Positions 38,890 to 46,592 of a DNA stretch of 64,000 nucleotides are shown in pieces (the first letter of the stretch is position 1; each line of letters starts with the position of its first letter). A program made the translations under genes and the position numbers. The stretch covers positions 1 to 64,000 of the forward strand of contig JAMNXR010000013.1 of the NCBI GenBank assembly GCA_023653055.1, written 5' to 3'. The notes under the pieces are model-generated. The model was given only the letters and a program-made list of their open reading frames with translations, searched no databases and was not told the DNA's origin. This DNA comes from Burkholderiaceae bacterium. Its GTDB lineage: Bacteria; Pseudomonadota; Gammaproteobacteria; Burkholderiales; Burkholderiaceae_B.

Positions 38890-39597
38890 GTGTTTGTACA
38901 ATCAAGACTTAAATTGGTATCAACATTCATTGCATTATTAAGTTGTTTGTTCCTTGCAGGCTGTCAGAATATGGGGGGAAGTGATGTTGACCCCCGTTTG
39001 ACGGAAGGTGAAAGCGCAAAGTTTTTTAGTAAATCAGGCGCACAAGCTTGTGCAGCGGGTGCGTTGACGGGTGTGCTGGCTTGCGCATTGACTAACTCTA
39101 GCAACAAGGCTGCCTGTATGGCGATTGCAGCTGTTGCAGGATGTGGTATCGGAGCTGGCGCTAACTATGCACTCGATCAACGTCGCGCGAAGTTTGCCAA
39201 TAATGAGCAGCGAATTAATTCGTTCATTGAGGATGTACAGGCAGACAATAAAAAGTTGCAGACTCGTATGCAAAATATCAATGTTGTATTGCAAGAAAAT
39301 CAGCGAACCTTGAGGACTCTGAAAGCTCAAGTGGCCGCCAAGCAGGTTGACCAAAAGAAGGCCAAAGCCGAACTCGATCGTATCAATGCAAACAAGGCAT
39401 TTCTTGAAAAAGAATTAGCCAATATCAATACCCGTGTGGATGAGTATCAAGACATCATTGAAAAAGAGCGCGCAGTAGGTGCCGATGTGCGTCAATTGCA
39501 AGGTCAGCTTGATCAGCTGAGCCGCACACGTGATGCGATGAAAGGTCAACTCGATGTGGCCTACGGTTTAGCCTCTTCGATTAAAGTGACGGGTTAA
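38890..39597 (+). CDS. TagQ-like coiled-coil lipoprotein
   Basis: 235 aa, GTG start behind a strong AAGGAGAGG site. The lipobox FLAGC puts the lipidated Cys at residue 25, with Gln at +2, so outer-membrane sorting is expected. Residues 45-100 are Ala/Gly/Cys-rich and could insert in or lie on a membrane (GVLACALTNSSNKAACMAIA, GCGIGAGANYALDQRRAKF). Residues ~105-225 are a long predicted coiled coil. Position directly after the TagR-like gene fits TagQ, the outer-membrane lipoprotein that holds TagR. Similarity to TagQ is recalled, not searched. Confidence 0.78.
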   Translation: MFVQSRLKLVSTFIALLSCLFLAGCQNMGGSDVDPRLTEGESAKFFSKSGAQACAAGALTGVLACALTNSSNKAACMAIAAVAGCGIGAGANYALDQRRAKFANNEQRINSFIEDVQADNKKLQTRMQNINVVLQENQRTLRTLKAQVAAKQVDQKKAKAELDRINANKAFLEKELANINTRVDEYQDIIEKERAVGADVRQLQGQLDQLSRTRDAMKGQLDVAYGLASSIKVTG

Positions 39598-39604
39598 AGG
39601 TGAC

Positions 39605-40120
39605 ATGATGAAACACATCTATAAAGCCATCACCGTTCTTGGGCTGACAGCCTTCCTGGGCGCTTGCACAATGGATAAGGCCGGTTGTGACCCTAAAGCG
39701 ATGCGAGATGCAGGTTTATTAACCAAGATGAATTGCGATTTTTCTGGCTCCTATGATGCACGTTCGAAGGATAAGGAAGCTCAGCTTGCAGCAGAAAGAC
39801 AAAATAATGTCTTGTTGCGTCAGGCCGTTGCTGACATGGAAAAGAAAAATGCTCTCGCGACTGCCGATGTCGCCAAGCGTCGCGCAGACGTGACGAATAT
39901 CACCCGTAGTGTGGGGGCTTATCTTCGCTCAGTGCAGTCGAGCAATCCTTCCAATCAAGCATTGACGGAGCAAATCAATGTTGCGCGTGCTCGTTTGGAT
40001 GCGCTTCAAAAAACACCTGTGACGTCAGGCACGACTAATGCGCAAGAACTACAAACGCGTATTCAGGCCGTTGAGGTTGAGGTGGAAAAGTTGCGTAAGC
40101 AATCCGCCATCTTGGAGTAG
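39605..40120 (+). CDS. Second coiled-coil lipoprotein of the operon
   Basis: 171 aa. The lipobox LGAC gives Cys ~21 with Thr at +2, predicting the outer membrane. A second cysteine pair follows (AGCDPK, KMNCDFSGSY). Residues ~55-171 are mostly helical with heptad-like spacing (AAERQNNVLLRQAVADMEKK and the C-terminal LQTRIQAVEVEVEKLRKQSA). I do not recognise a family. It follows the TagQ-like gene by seven bases and precedes the vWA gene by four. A structural partner for the first lipoprotein is possible. ATG 39605 or 39608 may be used. Confidence 0.75.
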   Translation: MMKHIYKAITVLGLTAFLGACTMDKAGCDPKAMRDAGLLTKMNCDFSGSYDARSKDKEAQLAAERQNNVLLRQAVADMEKKNALATADVAKRRADVTNITRSVGAYLRSVQSSNPSNQALTEQINVARARLDALQKTPVTSGTTNAQELQTRIQAVEVEVEKLRKQSAILE

Positions 40121-40124
40121 CGGA

Positions 40125-41708
40125 GTGAATCGAATTGTGCAGCGACACTTTTCCTACAGGTCCGTTCAGGACTTGGAGGCGCTGCACGATTCTTTTCTGC
40201 GTGTCTTGGGCGTGTCTGTTCCGCCGAGCGTGGCTGCGCTTTACGCTACGCCCAGGGTATCAACGGATGGTACGGTGCAATGGGATACATCGTTTGCGGG
40301 TCAGCCTACTCCTTATGCCGATTTGCCTGAGTCTGCGGCTACACATTTGCGTATCGTTTTGTTTGAGCGTTTGCGCGCGCTCGGTCAGTGCGCAGAGGCA
40401 TATGCGGCTCAGCCTAACCAAGATCCTCACTTATTGAGAACACTGCGTGATGCGAGTGCAGATCCTCCAGTTGAGGCGATTTACTCAGTCGGTGGACAGC
40501 CTGTTTTATTGTTTTGGGATCGCGCCATCGTTGCTGACTCGCCTAGAAAGGTTTTAGCGGCTCCAATTATTCCTCTGGTTACTGCCAGTGCTTCTACGTT
40601 GCCACTCTGGAAGTGGCTGTTAGGTGGACTGCTTTTACTGTTGTTATTATTTTTTCTCTGGTGGTTTTGGTGTCCGCGCTCACCATTTAATCGCGTTGAG
40701 TTGCCCATTCAACCACCCGTGATTGAACCTGTCGCGGTGGTGACACCTGAGCCAACGCCCGAGCCCACGCCAACCAAGCCTATTCCAGTTCCAGAGCCTC
40801 CAAAGCCTGAGCCTGAGCCAGAGCCAGAACCTGTTCCCAAGCCCGCGGATCTGCCTATCATTGATCCGGAGCCAGAACCTGTGCCTGAGCCAGAACCCGC
40901 TCCAGCACCTGAACCCATTCCGGTGCCAGAGCCGCTCAAGCCGCCCAAACCTGTGCCGCCCCCGCCGAAGCCCAAGCCGGTGGCCAAGCCTCCCGCGACC
41001 ATCACCACGGCCAAAAATCTTTGCCCAGAAGACCGTCCTGCGGCACTCGCACCCGAAATGGTCGTGGTCTTTGATTCATCGGGCTCGATGATGGTCAATA
41101 TCAACGCCACACGTGAGGATGAGCAGTGGCTGTTTGCCAAATTAAATCGACCGCAGGCCATACTGTTTTTGAGTGGTCAAGATCGACAAAGATTTGAATA
41201 CTTGACGCGTCAGCCGACGCGAATGACCACTGCGCAGCAAGCAACGATAGATGTGATGAAGCGGTTGCCTTCAGACATCGGATCTGGATTGGTGGTGGTT
41301 GATGCGTGTCCTACCGCCAATAACATTGGGCGCTTCGGTCCTTCAGAGCGTGGAGCGATGATCAATCAGCTGAGAGGTTTACGACCTCATCAAGGTACTC
41401 CGCTCGCGGATGGAATTTTGGAAGCGGGCAAGCTCGTCGATGGCGTGAACAAGGAAAGTACGATTTTGCTCGTTTCTGACGGCGGTGAGTCCTGTGGCGG
41501 TGATCCTTGTCTGGTTGCTCGAAATCTCGCCAGACAAAAGCCACATCTCAAAATTAACGTGGTCGATATTGGTGGGACTGGCGCCGCAGCCTGTGTGGCA
41601 CAGGCGACAGGTGGCAAGGTCTATAGTGTTTCAAGCATCGCCGAACTCAATGCGGGCATCAATTCAGCCGCTAAAGATGCCCTTGGGCCTTCAACCTGTA
41701 AAAAATAG
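40125..41708 (+). CDS. Membrane-anchored vWA protein with SrfA-type N-terminal domain
   Basis: 527 aa from GTG 40125, four bases after the previous stop, with GGAG upstream. Residues 1-155 are cytoplasmic and resemble the SrfA-like N-terminus (YATPRVSTDGTVQWDTSFAG against LAIPQSN...VDWYAPFAG; AIYSVGGQPVLLFWD against FIYLVNGEPVIAFWG). Residues ~160-182 are a Leu/Trp-rich membrane helix. A ~115-residue Pro/Glu-rich arm with PEPEPEPV repeats (~195-310) reaches into the periplasm. The vWA domain carries a canonical MIDAS VVVFDSSGSM (Asp ~317) and LLVSDGGESCGGDPC. It is the last gene of the operon. Confidence 0.83.
   Translation: MNRIVQRHFSYRSVQDLEALHDSFLRVLGVSVPPSVAALYATPRVSTDGTVQWDTSFAGQPTPYADLPESAATHLRIVLFERLRALGQCAEAYAAQPNQDPHLLRTLRDASADPPVEAIYSVGGQPVLLFWDRAIVADSPRKVLAAPIIPLVTASASTLPLWKWLLGGLLLLLLLFFLWWFWCPRSPFNRVELPIQPPVIEPVAVVTPEPTPEPTPTKPIPVPEPPKPEPEPEPEPVPKPADLPIIDPEPEPVPEPEPAPAPEPIPVPEPLKPPKPVPPPPKPKPVAKPPATITTAKNLCPEDRPAALAPEMVVVFDSSGSMMVNINATREDEQWLFAKLNRPQAILFLSGQDRQRFEYLTRQPTRMTTAQQATIDVMKRLPSDIGSGLVVVDACPTANNIGRFGPSERGAMINQLRGLRPHQGTPLADGILEAGKLVDGVNKESTILLVSDGGESCGGDPCLVARNLARQKPHLKINVVDIGGTGAAACVAQATGGKVYSVSSIAELNAGINSAAKDALGPSTCKK
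40741..40980 (+). repeat. Pro/Glu codon repeat in the vWA gene
   Basis: Short irregular repeats of GAGCC/GAACC/CCAGAG units encode alternating Pro-Glu and Pro-Lys runs. A PEP/PKP arm of this type is extended and stiff, suited to bridging periplasm or cell wall. It is an in-frame low-complexity tract, and copy number may vary between strains. Confidence 0.75.
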
Positions 41709-41744
41709 TAAGATTCAAATAACTTTAATCAAGGGGATTAGCGC

Positions 41745-42845
41745 ATGAGTCGCCCATTTCGTATTGCAGTACTGCCTGGTGATGGTATCGGTAAAGAAGT
41801 GATGCCCGAGGGTTTGCGGGTTTTGAAGACCGCGTCAGAAAAATTTGGTCTCAATCTCGAGTACCGTCATTTCGATTGGGCTTCTTGCGATTACTACGCT
41901 AAAACTGGCGAAATGATGCCTGCAGACTGGAAGAGCCATCTACAGGATTGCGATGCGATTTATTTTGGTGCAGTCGGGATGCCTTCGATCGTCCCCGATC
42001 ACACCTCTTTGTACGGATCCTTGCTCAAGTTCCGTCGCGAATTTGATCAGTACATCAACTTACGCCCAGTTCGCTTGTTTGACGGTGTGCCTTGCCCTTT
42101 AGCCAACCGCAAAGCAGGCGACATCGACTTTTTCGTCGTACGCGAAAACACGGAAGGTGAATACTCTGCTGTTGGCGGCAAGATGTTCGAAGGCACCGAC
42201 CGCGAAATCGTTTTGCAAGAGTCAATTTTCACACGTATCGGTTGCGATCGCGTCTTGCGTTTTGCCTTTGAAATGGCCTCGCGTCGTGCACGTAAGCATC
42301 TGACCATTGCCACCAAATCAAACGGTATCGCAATCAGTATGCCTTATTGGGATGAGCGCGCTGCAGAGGTCGGCAAAGACTATCCAGGTGTCACGACAGA
42401 CAAGCAGCACATCGACATTTTGTCTGCACGTTTTGTCTTGCAGCCAGATCGTTTCGATGTTGTGGTGGCCTCAAACTTGTTTGGCGACATTCTGTCCGAC
42501 TTGGGACCCGCCTGCACGGGTACGATTGGTCTGGCACCTTCGGCCAACCTGAATCCAGATCGTAAGTTCCCTTCACTGTTTGAGCCCGTCCACGGTTCTG
42601 CACCTGATATTTATGGCAAAAACATCGCCAACCCAATCGCAATGATTTGGTCGGGTGCGTTGATGCTGGACTACCTTGGCCGCGGCATGCCCGCTGCGGA
42701 TCAAAAGCCTTATCTCGACGCGCATGATGCGATCGTGACCGCGATTGAGCAAGTGCTGAGTCAAGGCCCTCACACACCAGACTTGGGTGGAAAAGCCAAC
42801 ACCACTCAGATCGGTGAAGCCATCAGCAAAGTGCTGGCCAAGTAA
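41745..42845 (+). CDS. ttuC: Tartrate/D-malate dehydrogenase
   Basis: 366 aa, isocitrate/isopropylmalate dehydrogenase family. It oxidises tartrate or D-malate with NAD+. The start FRIAVLPGDGIGKEVMPEGL, the ENTEGEYSAVGGKMF loop and the FEPVHGSAPDIYGKNIANP segment are conserved. The subgroup-specific EYRHFDWASCDYYAKTGEMM favours TtuC/YeaU over LeuB. It lies 36 bases after the vWA gene with its own AAGGGG site but no terminator between, so read-through from the operon is possible. An aldolase gene follows. Confidence 0.92.
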   Translation: MSRPFRIAVLPGDGIGKEVMPEGLRVLKTASEKFGLNLEYRHFDWASCDYYAKTGEMMPADWKSHLQDCDAIYFGAVGMPSIVPDHTSLYGSLLKFRREFDQYINLRPVRLFDGVPCPLANRKAGDIDFFVVRENTEGEYSAVGGKMFEGTDREIVLQESIFTRIGCDRVLRFAFEMASRRARKHLTIATKSNGIAISMPYWDERAAEVGKDYPGVTTDKQHIDILSARFVLQPDRFDVVVASNLFGDILSDLGPACTGTIGLAPSANLNPDRKFPSLFEPVHGSAPDIYGKNIANPIAMIWSGALMLDYLGRGMPAADQKPYLDAHDAIVTAIEQVLSQGPHTPDLGGKANTTQIGEAISKVLAK

Positions 42846-42874
42846 TTGAGTGCGTGACTAAGCGAGAACATCAG

Positions 42875-43639
42875 ATGCCTGATTACACGAATCGGTTTAA
42901 ACAATCTCTGAAAGCAGGGGAGGCAAACATTGGATTATGGGTGTCGCTTCCTGATGCGTTCGCGACCGAGATTTGCGCGACGGCGGAGTTTGATTGGATG
43001 TTGCTAGATGGTGAGCACACTCCAACAGACCCGCTAACGATCCTGAGCCAGTTACAAGCCTGTGCGGCTTACAACACGCAGGTTGTCGCACGTCCGCCGA
43101 TTGGTCAAACGCATCTGATCAAGCAGTTATTGGATCTGGGTGTTCAAAATCTTTTAATCCCGATGGTCGATACCGCTGAACAAGCCCGCGAGCTTGTTCA
43201 AGCGGTGCGCTATCCGCCTCACGGTATCCGTGGCGTAGGTTATGGTTCTGCGCGCGTGTCCCGATGGGACTCGCGCAAGGATTATGTCAAAGTTGCGAAT
43301 GATGAAATTTGTTTACTCGTTCAAGCAGAGACCAAAACGGGCCTGAGTAATCTGGACGAGATTTGTGGAGTGGAGGGTGTGGATGGGGTCTTTCTCGGTC
43401 CGTCTGATATCTCAGCCGCATTGGGTCACCTCGGCAACCCCGGACATCCAGAGGTTGTTGCGACGATAGAGAAAGGTATTGCCACTATTCTCAAACATGG
43501 CAAAGCCGCTGGTATTTTGACGCCGGATCGCGTCTTGGCACAGCACTATCTCAAACTCGGTTGTACGTTTGTCGCGGTAGGTGTGGATGCGCGCGTGTTG
43601 GCCTTAGGTGTGCGTGAACTCCGCGCGGCGTTTAAATAA
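42875..43639 (+). CDS. HpcH/HpaI-family aldolase
   Basis: 254 aa from ATG 42875; a GTG seven codons upstream is an alternative. HpaI-like class II aldolases cleave 4-hydroxy-2-oxo acids to pyruvate and an aldehyde, using a divalent metal. Motifs are NIGLWVSLPDAFATEICA, DWMLLDGEHTPTDP, VVARPPIGQTHLIKQLLDLG and the VDGVFLGPSDISAALGH metal/substrate region. With the preceding tartrate/malate dehydrogenase it may form a small hydroxy-acid catabolic unit. The actual substrate is not known. Confidence 0.9.
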   Translation: MPDYTNRFKQSLKAGEANIGLWVSLPDAFATEICATAEFDWMLLDGEHTPTDPLTILSQLQACAAYNTQVVARPPIGQTHLIKQLLDLGVQNLLIPMVDTAEQARELVQAVRYPPHGIRGVGYGSARVSRWDSRKDYVKVANDEICLLVQAETKTGLSNLDEICGVEGVDGVFLGPSDISAALGHLGNPGHPEVVATIEKGIATILKHGKAAGILTPDRVLAQHYLKLGCTFVAVGVDARVLALGVRELRAAFK

Positions 43640-43667
43640 GTAGACACATCTAAGTCTGTATCTTTAT

Positions 43668-44648
43668 TTAGCTGGCCTGCTGCATTGACTCAGAAAGTCC
43701 ACGCATCAACCCGAGCATGAGCTCACAACGCGGCGCTGACACGCCGTGTTCTTTTGCTAGACCTACAGCAATACCTAAAATTGCCTCATGCTCGAGTGAC
43801 CGTCCTGCCAATACGTCCTGAAGCATCGATGCGCGATTTGAGCCGGAACGTTTAGTGGGTGTACAGAGTTCGTCCAGATCGATTTTTCCACGTAAATCTG
43901 TACCGCACGCTAAGGCGATATCTGTAACCTCCAACATGACAGATTTTCTCAACGCAATGATGAAAGGATTTTTATTCATCAGCGGGGTTGGCAAGCGTGT
44001 CAGTGCGGCCACTGGATTTAAGCCGCAATTAATGAGCAATTTGTACCAAATCTCATAACGCAGATCGGTCGTGGCCAGTCCACGAATCCCGGCCGATTGG
44101 AACACTTCGGCGACACGTGTGAGACGTTCGGACTCAGCGCCATTGGGTTCACCTAGCATCCAGCGGTCTTTGAGTGCGCTGCGAATCACACCAGGCTCGA
44201 TCACTTCGTTGGGCGAATAAATCACGCAACCCAAGCTTCTATCTTTAAGTCGGTTCCAAAGCTCGCCATTGGGATCAAGTGGAAATAGGGGAGTTTGAGG
44301 GACGTCAAGCCCTTTATGCCACCACCAGGGAATGCCATTGGTGGCAAAGACTGCTACGCCATTAGGTGCGAGCAAAGATTCGATCGATGCAGCAGCATCA
44401 GGCAAGGCTTGGGCCTTAAGGGTCACGATCACAATATCTTGCGCAGCAAGTGAGCCTGGATCATCGGTTGCATGATCTGGGCGACCTGAATGGACTTCAT
44501 CGCCACGTGAGACTGTCAGGCCGCGTTGTTTGATAGCCGCTAATTGTGGGCCGCGTGCGATGACGGAAATCTCATGTTGTCCTGCGGCGGCCAGCCGAGC
44601 CGCGAGATGTCCACCCACTGCGCCCGCACCATAAATACATACCTTCAT
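43668..44648 (-). CDS. 2-dehydropantoate 2-reductase family protein
   Basis: 326 aa ApbA/PanE family. The Rossmann motif KVCIYGAGAVGGHLAARLAA lies at the N-terminus. Family landmarks in the C-terminal helical domain are KLLINCGLNPVAALTRLPT and KRSGSNRASMLQDVLAGRSL with the Glu of EHEAILG. In Burkholderiales this family has many paralogues, several of which do not make pantoate, so I do not assign panE. It is convergent with the aldolase gene (28 bases) and has a short palindrome in its leader. Confidence 0.88.
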   Translation of the reverse strand: MKVCIYGAGAVGGHLAARLAAAGQHEISVIARGPQLAAIKQRGLTVSRGDEVHSGRPDHATDDPGSLAAQDIVIVTLKAQALPDAAASIESLLAPNGVAVFATNGIPWWWHKGLDVPQTPLFPLDPNGELWNRLKDRSLGCVIYSPNEVIEPGVIRSALKDRWMLGEPNGAESERLTRVAEVFQSAGIRGLATTDLRYEIWYKLLINCGLNPVAALTRLPTPLMNKNPFIIALRKSVMLEVTDIALACGTDLRGKIDLDELCTPTKRSGSNRASMLQDVLAGRSLEHEAILGIAVGLAKEHGVSAPRCELMLGLMRGLSESMQQAS

Positions 44649-44669
44649 TGACTCGAATCCTTTACTTTA

Positions 44670-44685
44670 CATAATATACATTATG
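44670..44685. promoter_or_regulatory. Palindrome in the leader of the ketopantoate-reductase-like gene
   Basis: CATAAT-ATAC-ATTATG is a perfect 6-4-6 inverted repeat, 21 bases upstream of the minus-strand ATG at 44648. It overlaps -10-like TATATT/TATTAT sequences on that strand. It could be an operator of a dimeric repressor such as a GntR-type protein. No regulator gene is adjacent. Confidence 0.35.
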
Positions 44686-44750
44686 CGGCAATTACGCATG
44701 GACCAAATGATCCAAAACCCTTTACTTCTGCTCGACTTTTGAGCAAATTT

Positions 44751-45551
44751 TTACCGTCCTTCAAATTTTGGTGGGCGTTTCTCTGCAAATGCCTGAACGG
44801 CTTCTTTATGGTCATGTGTTGTTTGTACAAGCGCCTGCGAAGCTGCGGCCATATCAAGCGCAATCGGTAAGCTGACATGATGTGAGTCACGAATCAAACG
44901 TTTACTCATCCGAATCGAATGCACAGGATGCGCAGCGATCCGTTGCGCCATGGCGCGTGCCGCATCCATCAGTGCTGCATCGTCGACCACTTTGGATACT
45001 AAACCGATCCGAGCGGCTTCCTCAGCATCGACAAAATCACCTGTAAAGGTCATTTCATAGGCTTTTGACAGGCCAACCGCTTTAGGTAAATACCAGGCGC
45101 CACCGTCACCAGACACCAAGCCCATTCTTGCAAAACTTTCGCCAAACTTAGCGCTGCGACCTGCAATACGGATATCGCACATTGAGGCTAAGTCACATCC
45201 CGCACCGATTGCGGCACCATTGACGGCGGCAATAATCGGGGCATCCAGGGTGTTGAGCGCCGTCGGAATCCGTTGGATCCCGTTCGTATAGTAGGCACGA
45301 ATATCGACAGGTGCCTTTTGAGTGGCGGCCGTATTTCTATCTTGCATGCGCTTGACGTTTCCACCGGATGAAAAGCCCTCTCCTGCGCCCGTAATAATGA
45401 CACAGCCGACTGTCAGGTCTGCATTGATACGTGCGACGTAGCCGACAATTGCATCAATAATTGCAGGTGACAAGGCATTGCGAGTATCGGGTTCGTTGAG
45501 GGTTAGCGTAACAACACCCCCTACTTGTTCGTAAGTGACGGCTTCGCTCAT
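44751..45551 (-). CDS. Enoyl-CoA hydratase/isomerase-family protein
   Basis: 266 aa from the ATG at 45551, preceded by GCGGAGAA; a start six codons earlier is possible. It is a crotonase-fold enzyme. The oxyanion-hole segments are GAGEGFSSGGNVKRM and NGAAIGAGCDLASMCDIRIA, followed by FGESFARMGLVSGDGGAWYL with one acidic catalytic position. The usual role is hydration of 2-enoyl-CoA, but members differ in reaction. It stands upstream of the ketopantoate-reductase-like gene in the same orientation, with a 102-base gap. Confidence 0.9.
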   Translation of the reverse strand: MSEAVTYEQVGGVVTLTLNEPDTRNALSPAIIDAIVGYVARINADLTVGCVIITGAGEGFSSGGNVKRMQDRNTAATQKAPVDIRAYYTNGIQRIPTALNTLDAPIIAAVNGAAIGAGCDLASMCDIRIAGRSAKFGESFARMGLVSGDGGAWYLPKAVGLSKAYEMTFTGDFVDAEEAARIGLVSKVVDDAALMDAARAMAQRIAAHPVHSIRMSKRLIRDSHHVSLPIALDMAAASQALVQTTHDHKEAVQAFAEKRPPKFEGR

Positions 45552-45596
45552 GTTTTCTCCGCGTGTCATGACAGTTAAAATTATTAAAATTGTCTC

Positions 45597-45626
45597 TTGC
45601 GATACGATGATCGAAAAAATTATAGA
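45597..45626 (+). promoter_or_regulatory. Possible sigma-70 promoter for the DoxX gene
   Basis: TTGCGA (45597-45602) and TATAGA (45621-45626) are 18 bases apart, upstream of the ATG at 45692, with a TAGGAG ribosome site in between. Only a moderate match to consensus. Confidence 0.3.
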
Positions 45627-45691
45627 TTGGTGATAATACCGAATCGCCAGTTATGATGCGCTTGACGGTCTCAACAATCTTAGGAGTTTAA

Positions 45692-46096
45692 ATGAACCAT
45701 TTCGATGACATTGGCAAACTGATATTGCGCTTGTCTGTCGGTATCTTGTTGTTGATGCATGGTTTGTTTAAGTTAATGCATGGGATTGCAGGCATTTCTG
45801 CCCTGATTCAAGCCAACGGCTGGCCTGTTTGGATCGCCTATGGTGTGTATATCGGAGAGATTATTGCGCCCGCCCTCCTCATCCTGGGTCTTCTGACACG
45901 CGCCAGTGCAGTGGTCATTGTGTTGAATATGCTGATTGCGGTTTATTTGGCTCATAGTCACCAGCTTTTTCAACTCACAAAAACAGGTGGTTGGTTGTTA
46001 GAGCTCCAAGGGCTGTATTTGTTTGGTGCGCTTGCGATTGCGCTTTTAGGTGCAGGCCGCTTCAGCATTGGCGGCACCCGAGGCCGAATGAATTAA
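45692..46096 (+). CDS. DoxX-family membrane protein
   Basis: 134 aa with four predicted membrane helices. The first helix carries LILRLSVGILLLMHGLFKLMHG, which is the DoxX signature, and IGEIIAPALLILGLLTRASA follows. Family members are small inner-membrane proteins linked in some bacteria to thiol/oxidative stress or to terminal oxidase assembly; the role here is unknown. It has a good ribosome site and is monocistronic. Confidence 0.9.
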   Translation: MNHFDDIGKLILRLSVGILLLMHGLFKLMHGIAGISALIQANGWPVWIAYGVYIGEIIAPALLILGLLTRASAVVIVLNMLIAVYLAHSHQLFQLTKTGGWLLELQGLYLFGALAIALLGAGRFSIGGTRGRMN

Positions 46097-46130
46097 ATCC
46101 CGTCATGGGGACACATAGGCATGACGGGAT
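46097..46130. terminator. Inverted repeat between convergent DoxX gene and secreted-protein gene
   Basis: ATCCCGTCATG (46097-46107) and CATGACGGGAT (46120-46130) form a perfect 11-bp stem right after the DoxX stop. The plus side lacks a T-run and the minus side has only TTAATT, so it is a weak or factor-assisted terminator for the convergent pair. Confidence 0.6.
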
Positions 46131-46148
46131 GCCAAGACCTTTGAATGT

Positions 46149-46505
46149 TTAGCGTGTGATTCCGAAGGTTGTCTTTATATCCGCCATTTCTTTCTCAAAC
46201 GCTAACTTAGACTGAGCCAGGCACAAGGCTTGATCTGAAATTGCCAGTGTTTTGCAGTAATCCAGCGCTATTTGTTGAGCCGCGACAGCTTCTTTTCGCG
46301 CGGTATCAAATTTTTGCTCTTGGGTGACATCTTCTTGTGTCCAGCGCGCCGGATCAGCCGAACGCTCGTCAGGCCAAATGATCGGCGGAGGTGGAGGCAG
46401 TGGAACTCCGCGTTGCGCATAGCTCTCTTGCCCAACACTGATACCCGTCAAAAACAGTAGGCCGGATAACGTAATAATTAAGGATTTTTCATATGGTTTA
46501 GCCAT
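46149..46505 (-). CDS. Small exported protein of unknown function
   Basis: 118 aa from the ATG at 46505, chosen because GAGAGGGAT precedes it and a signal peptide follows (LIITLSGLLFLTGISVGQE, cleavage near ESYAQ). After a Pro-rich stretch (PLPPPPPIIWPDE) comes a helical domain with two cysteines (LDYCKTLAISDQALCLAQSK). No family recognised. It is divergent from the peroxiredoxin gene, whose ATG is 88 bases away. Confidence 0.7.
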   Translation of the reverse strand: MAKPYEKSLIITLSGLLFLTGISVGQESYAQRGVPLPPPPPIIWPDERSADPARWTQEDVTQEQKFDTARKEAVAAQQIALDYCKTLAISDQALCLAQSKLAFEKEMADIKTTFGITR

Positions 46506-46592
46506 GAGATCCCTCTCTGCGAGATGTATATTAAGTTGCGATGACTTTTCATTACTGTACGCTTTTTCCCCTTTCTCAGGATCAACGCACTC

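Noticed and set aside
40709-41161. Gly/Ser-rich protein on the minus strand
   Set aside because: It is the reverse reading of the Pro/Glu repeat of the vWA gene, without signal, ribosome site or family.
25138-41708. A type VI secretion system locus
   Set aside because: TagQRST- and PpkA-like parts are present, but none of the T6SS core proteins (sheath, Hcp, VgrG, baseplate, TssJLM, ClpV) was found anywhere in the window, nor a kinase or phosphatase.
25138-41708. A mobile genomic island
   Set aside because: No tRNA, integrase, transposase or flanking direct repeat is seen, and base usage does not differ visibly from the flanks. Horizontal gain remains possible but is not supported.
46097-46130. 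Attachment site or small RNA
   Set aside because: The 11-bp inverted repeat lies between two convergent genes, where a terminator is the simpler explanation; no integrase or promoter accompanies it.
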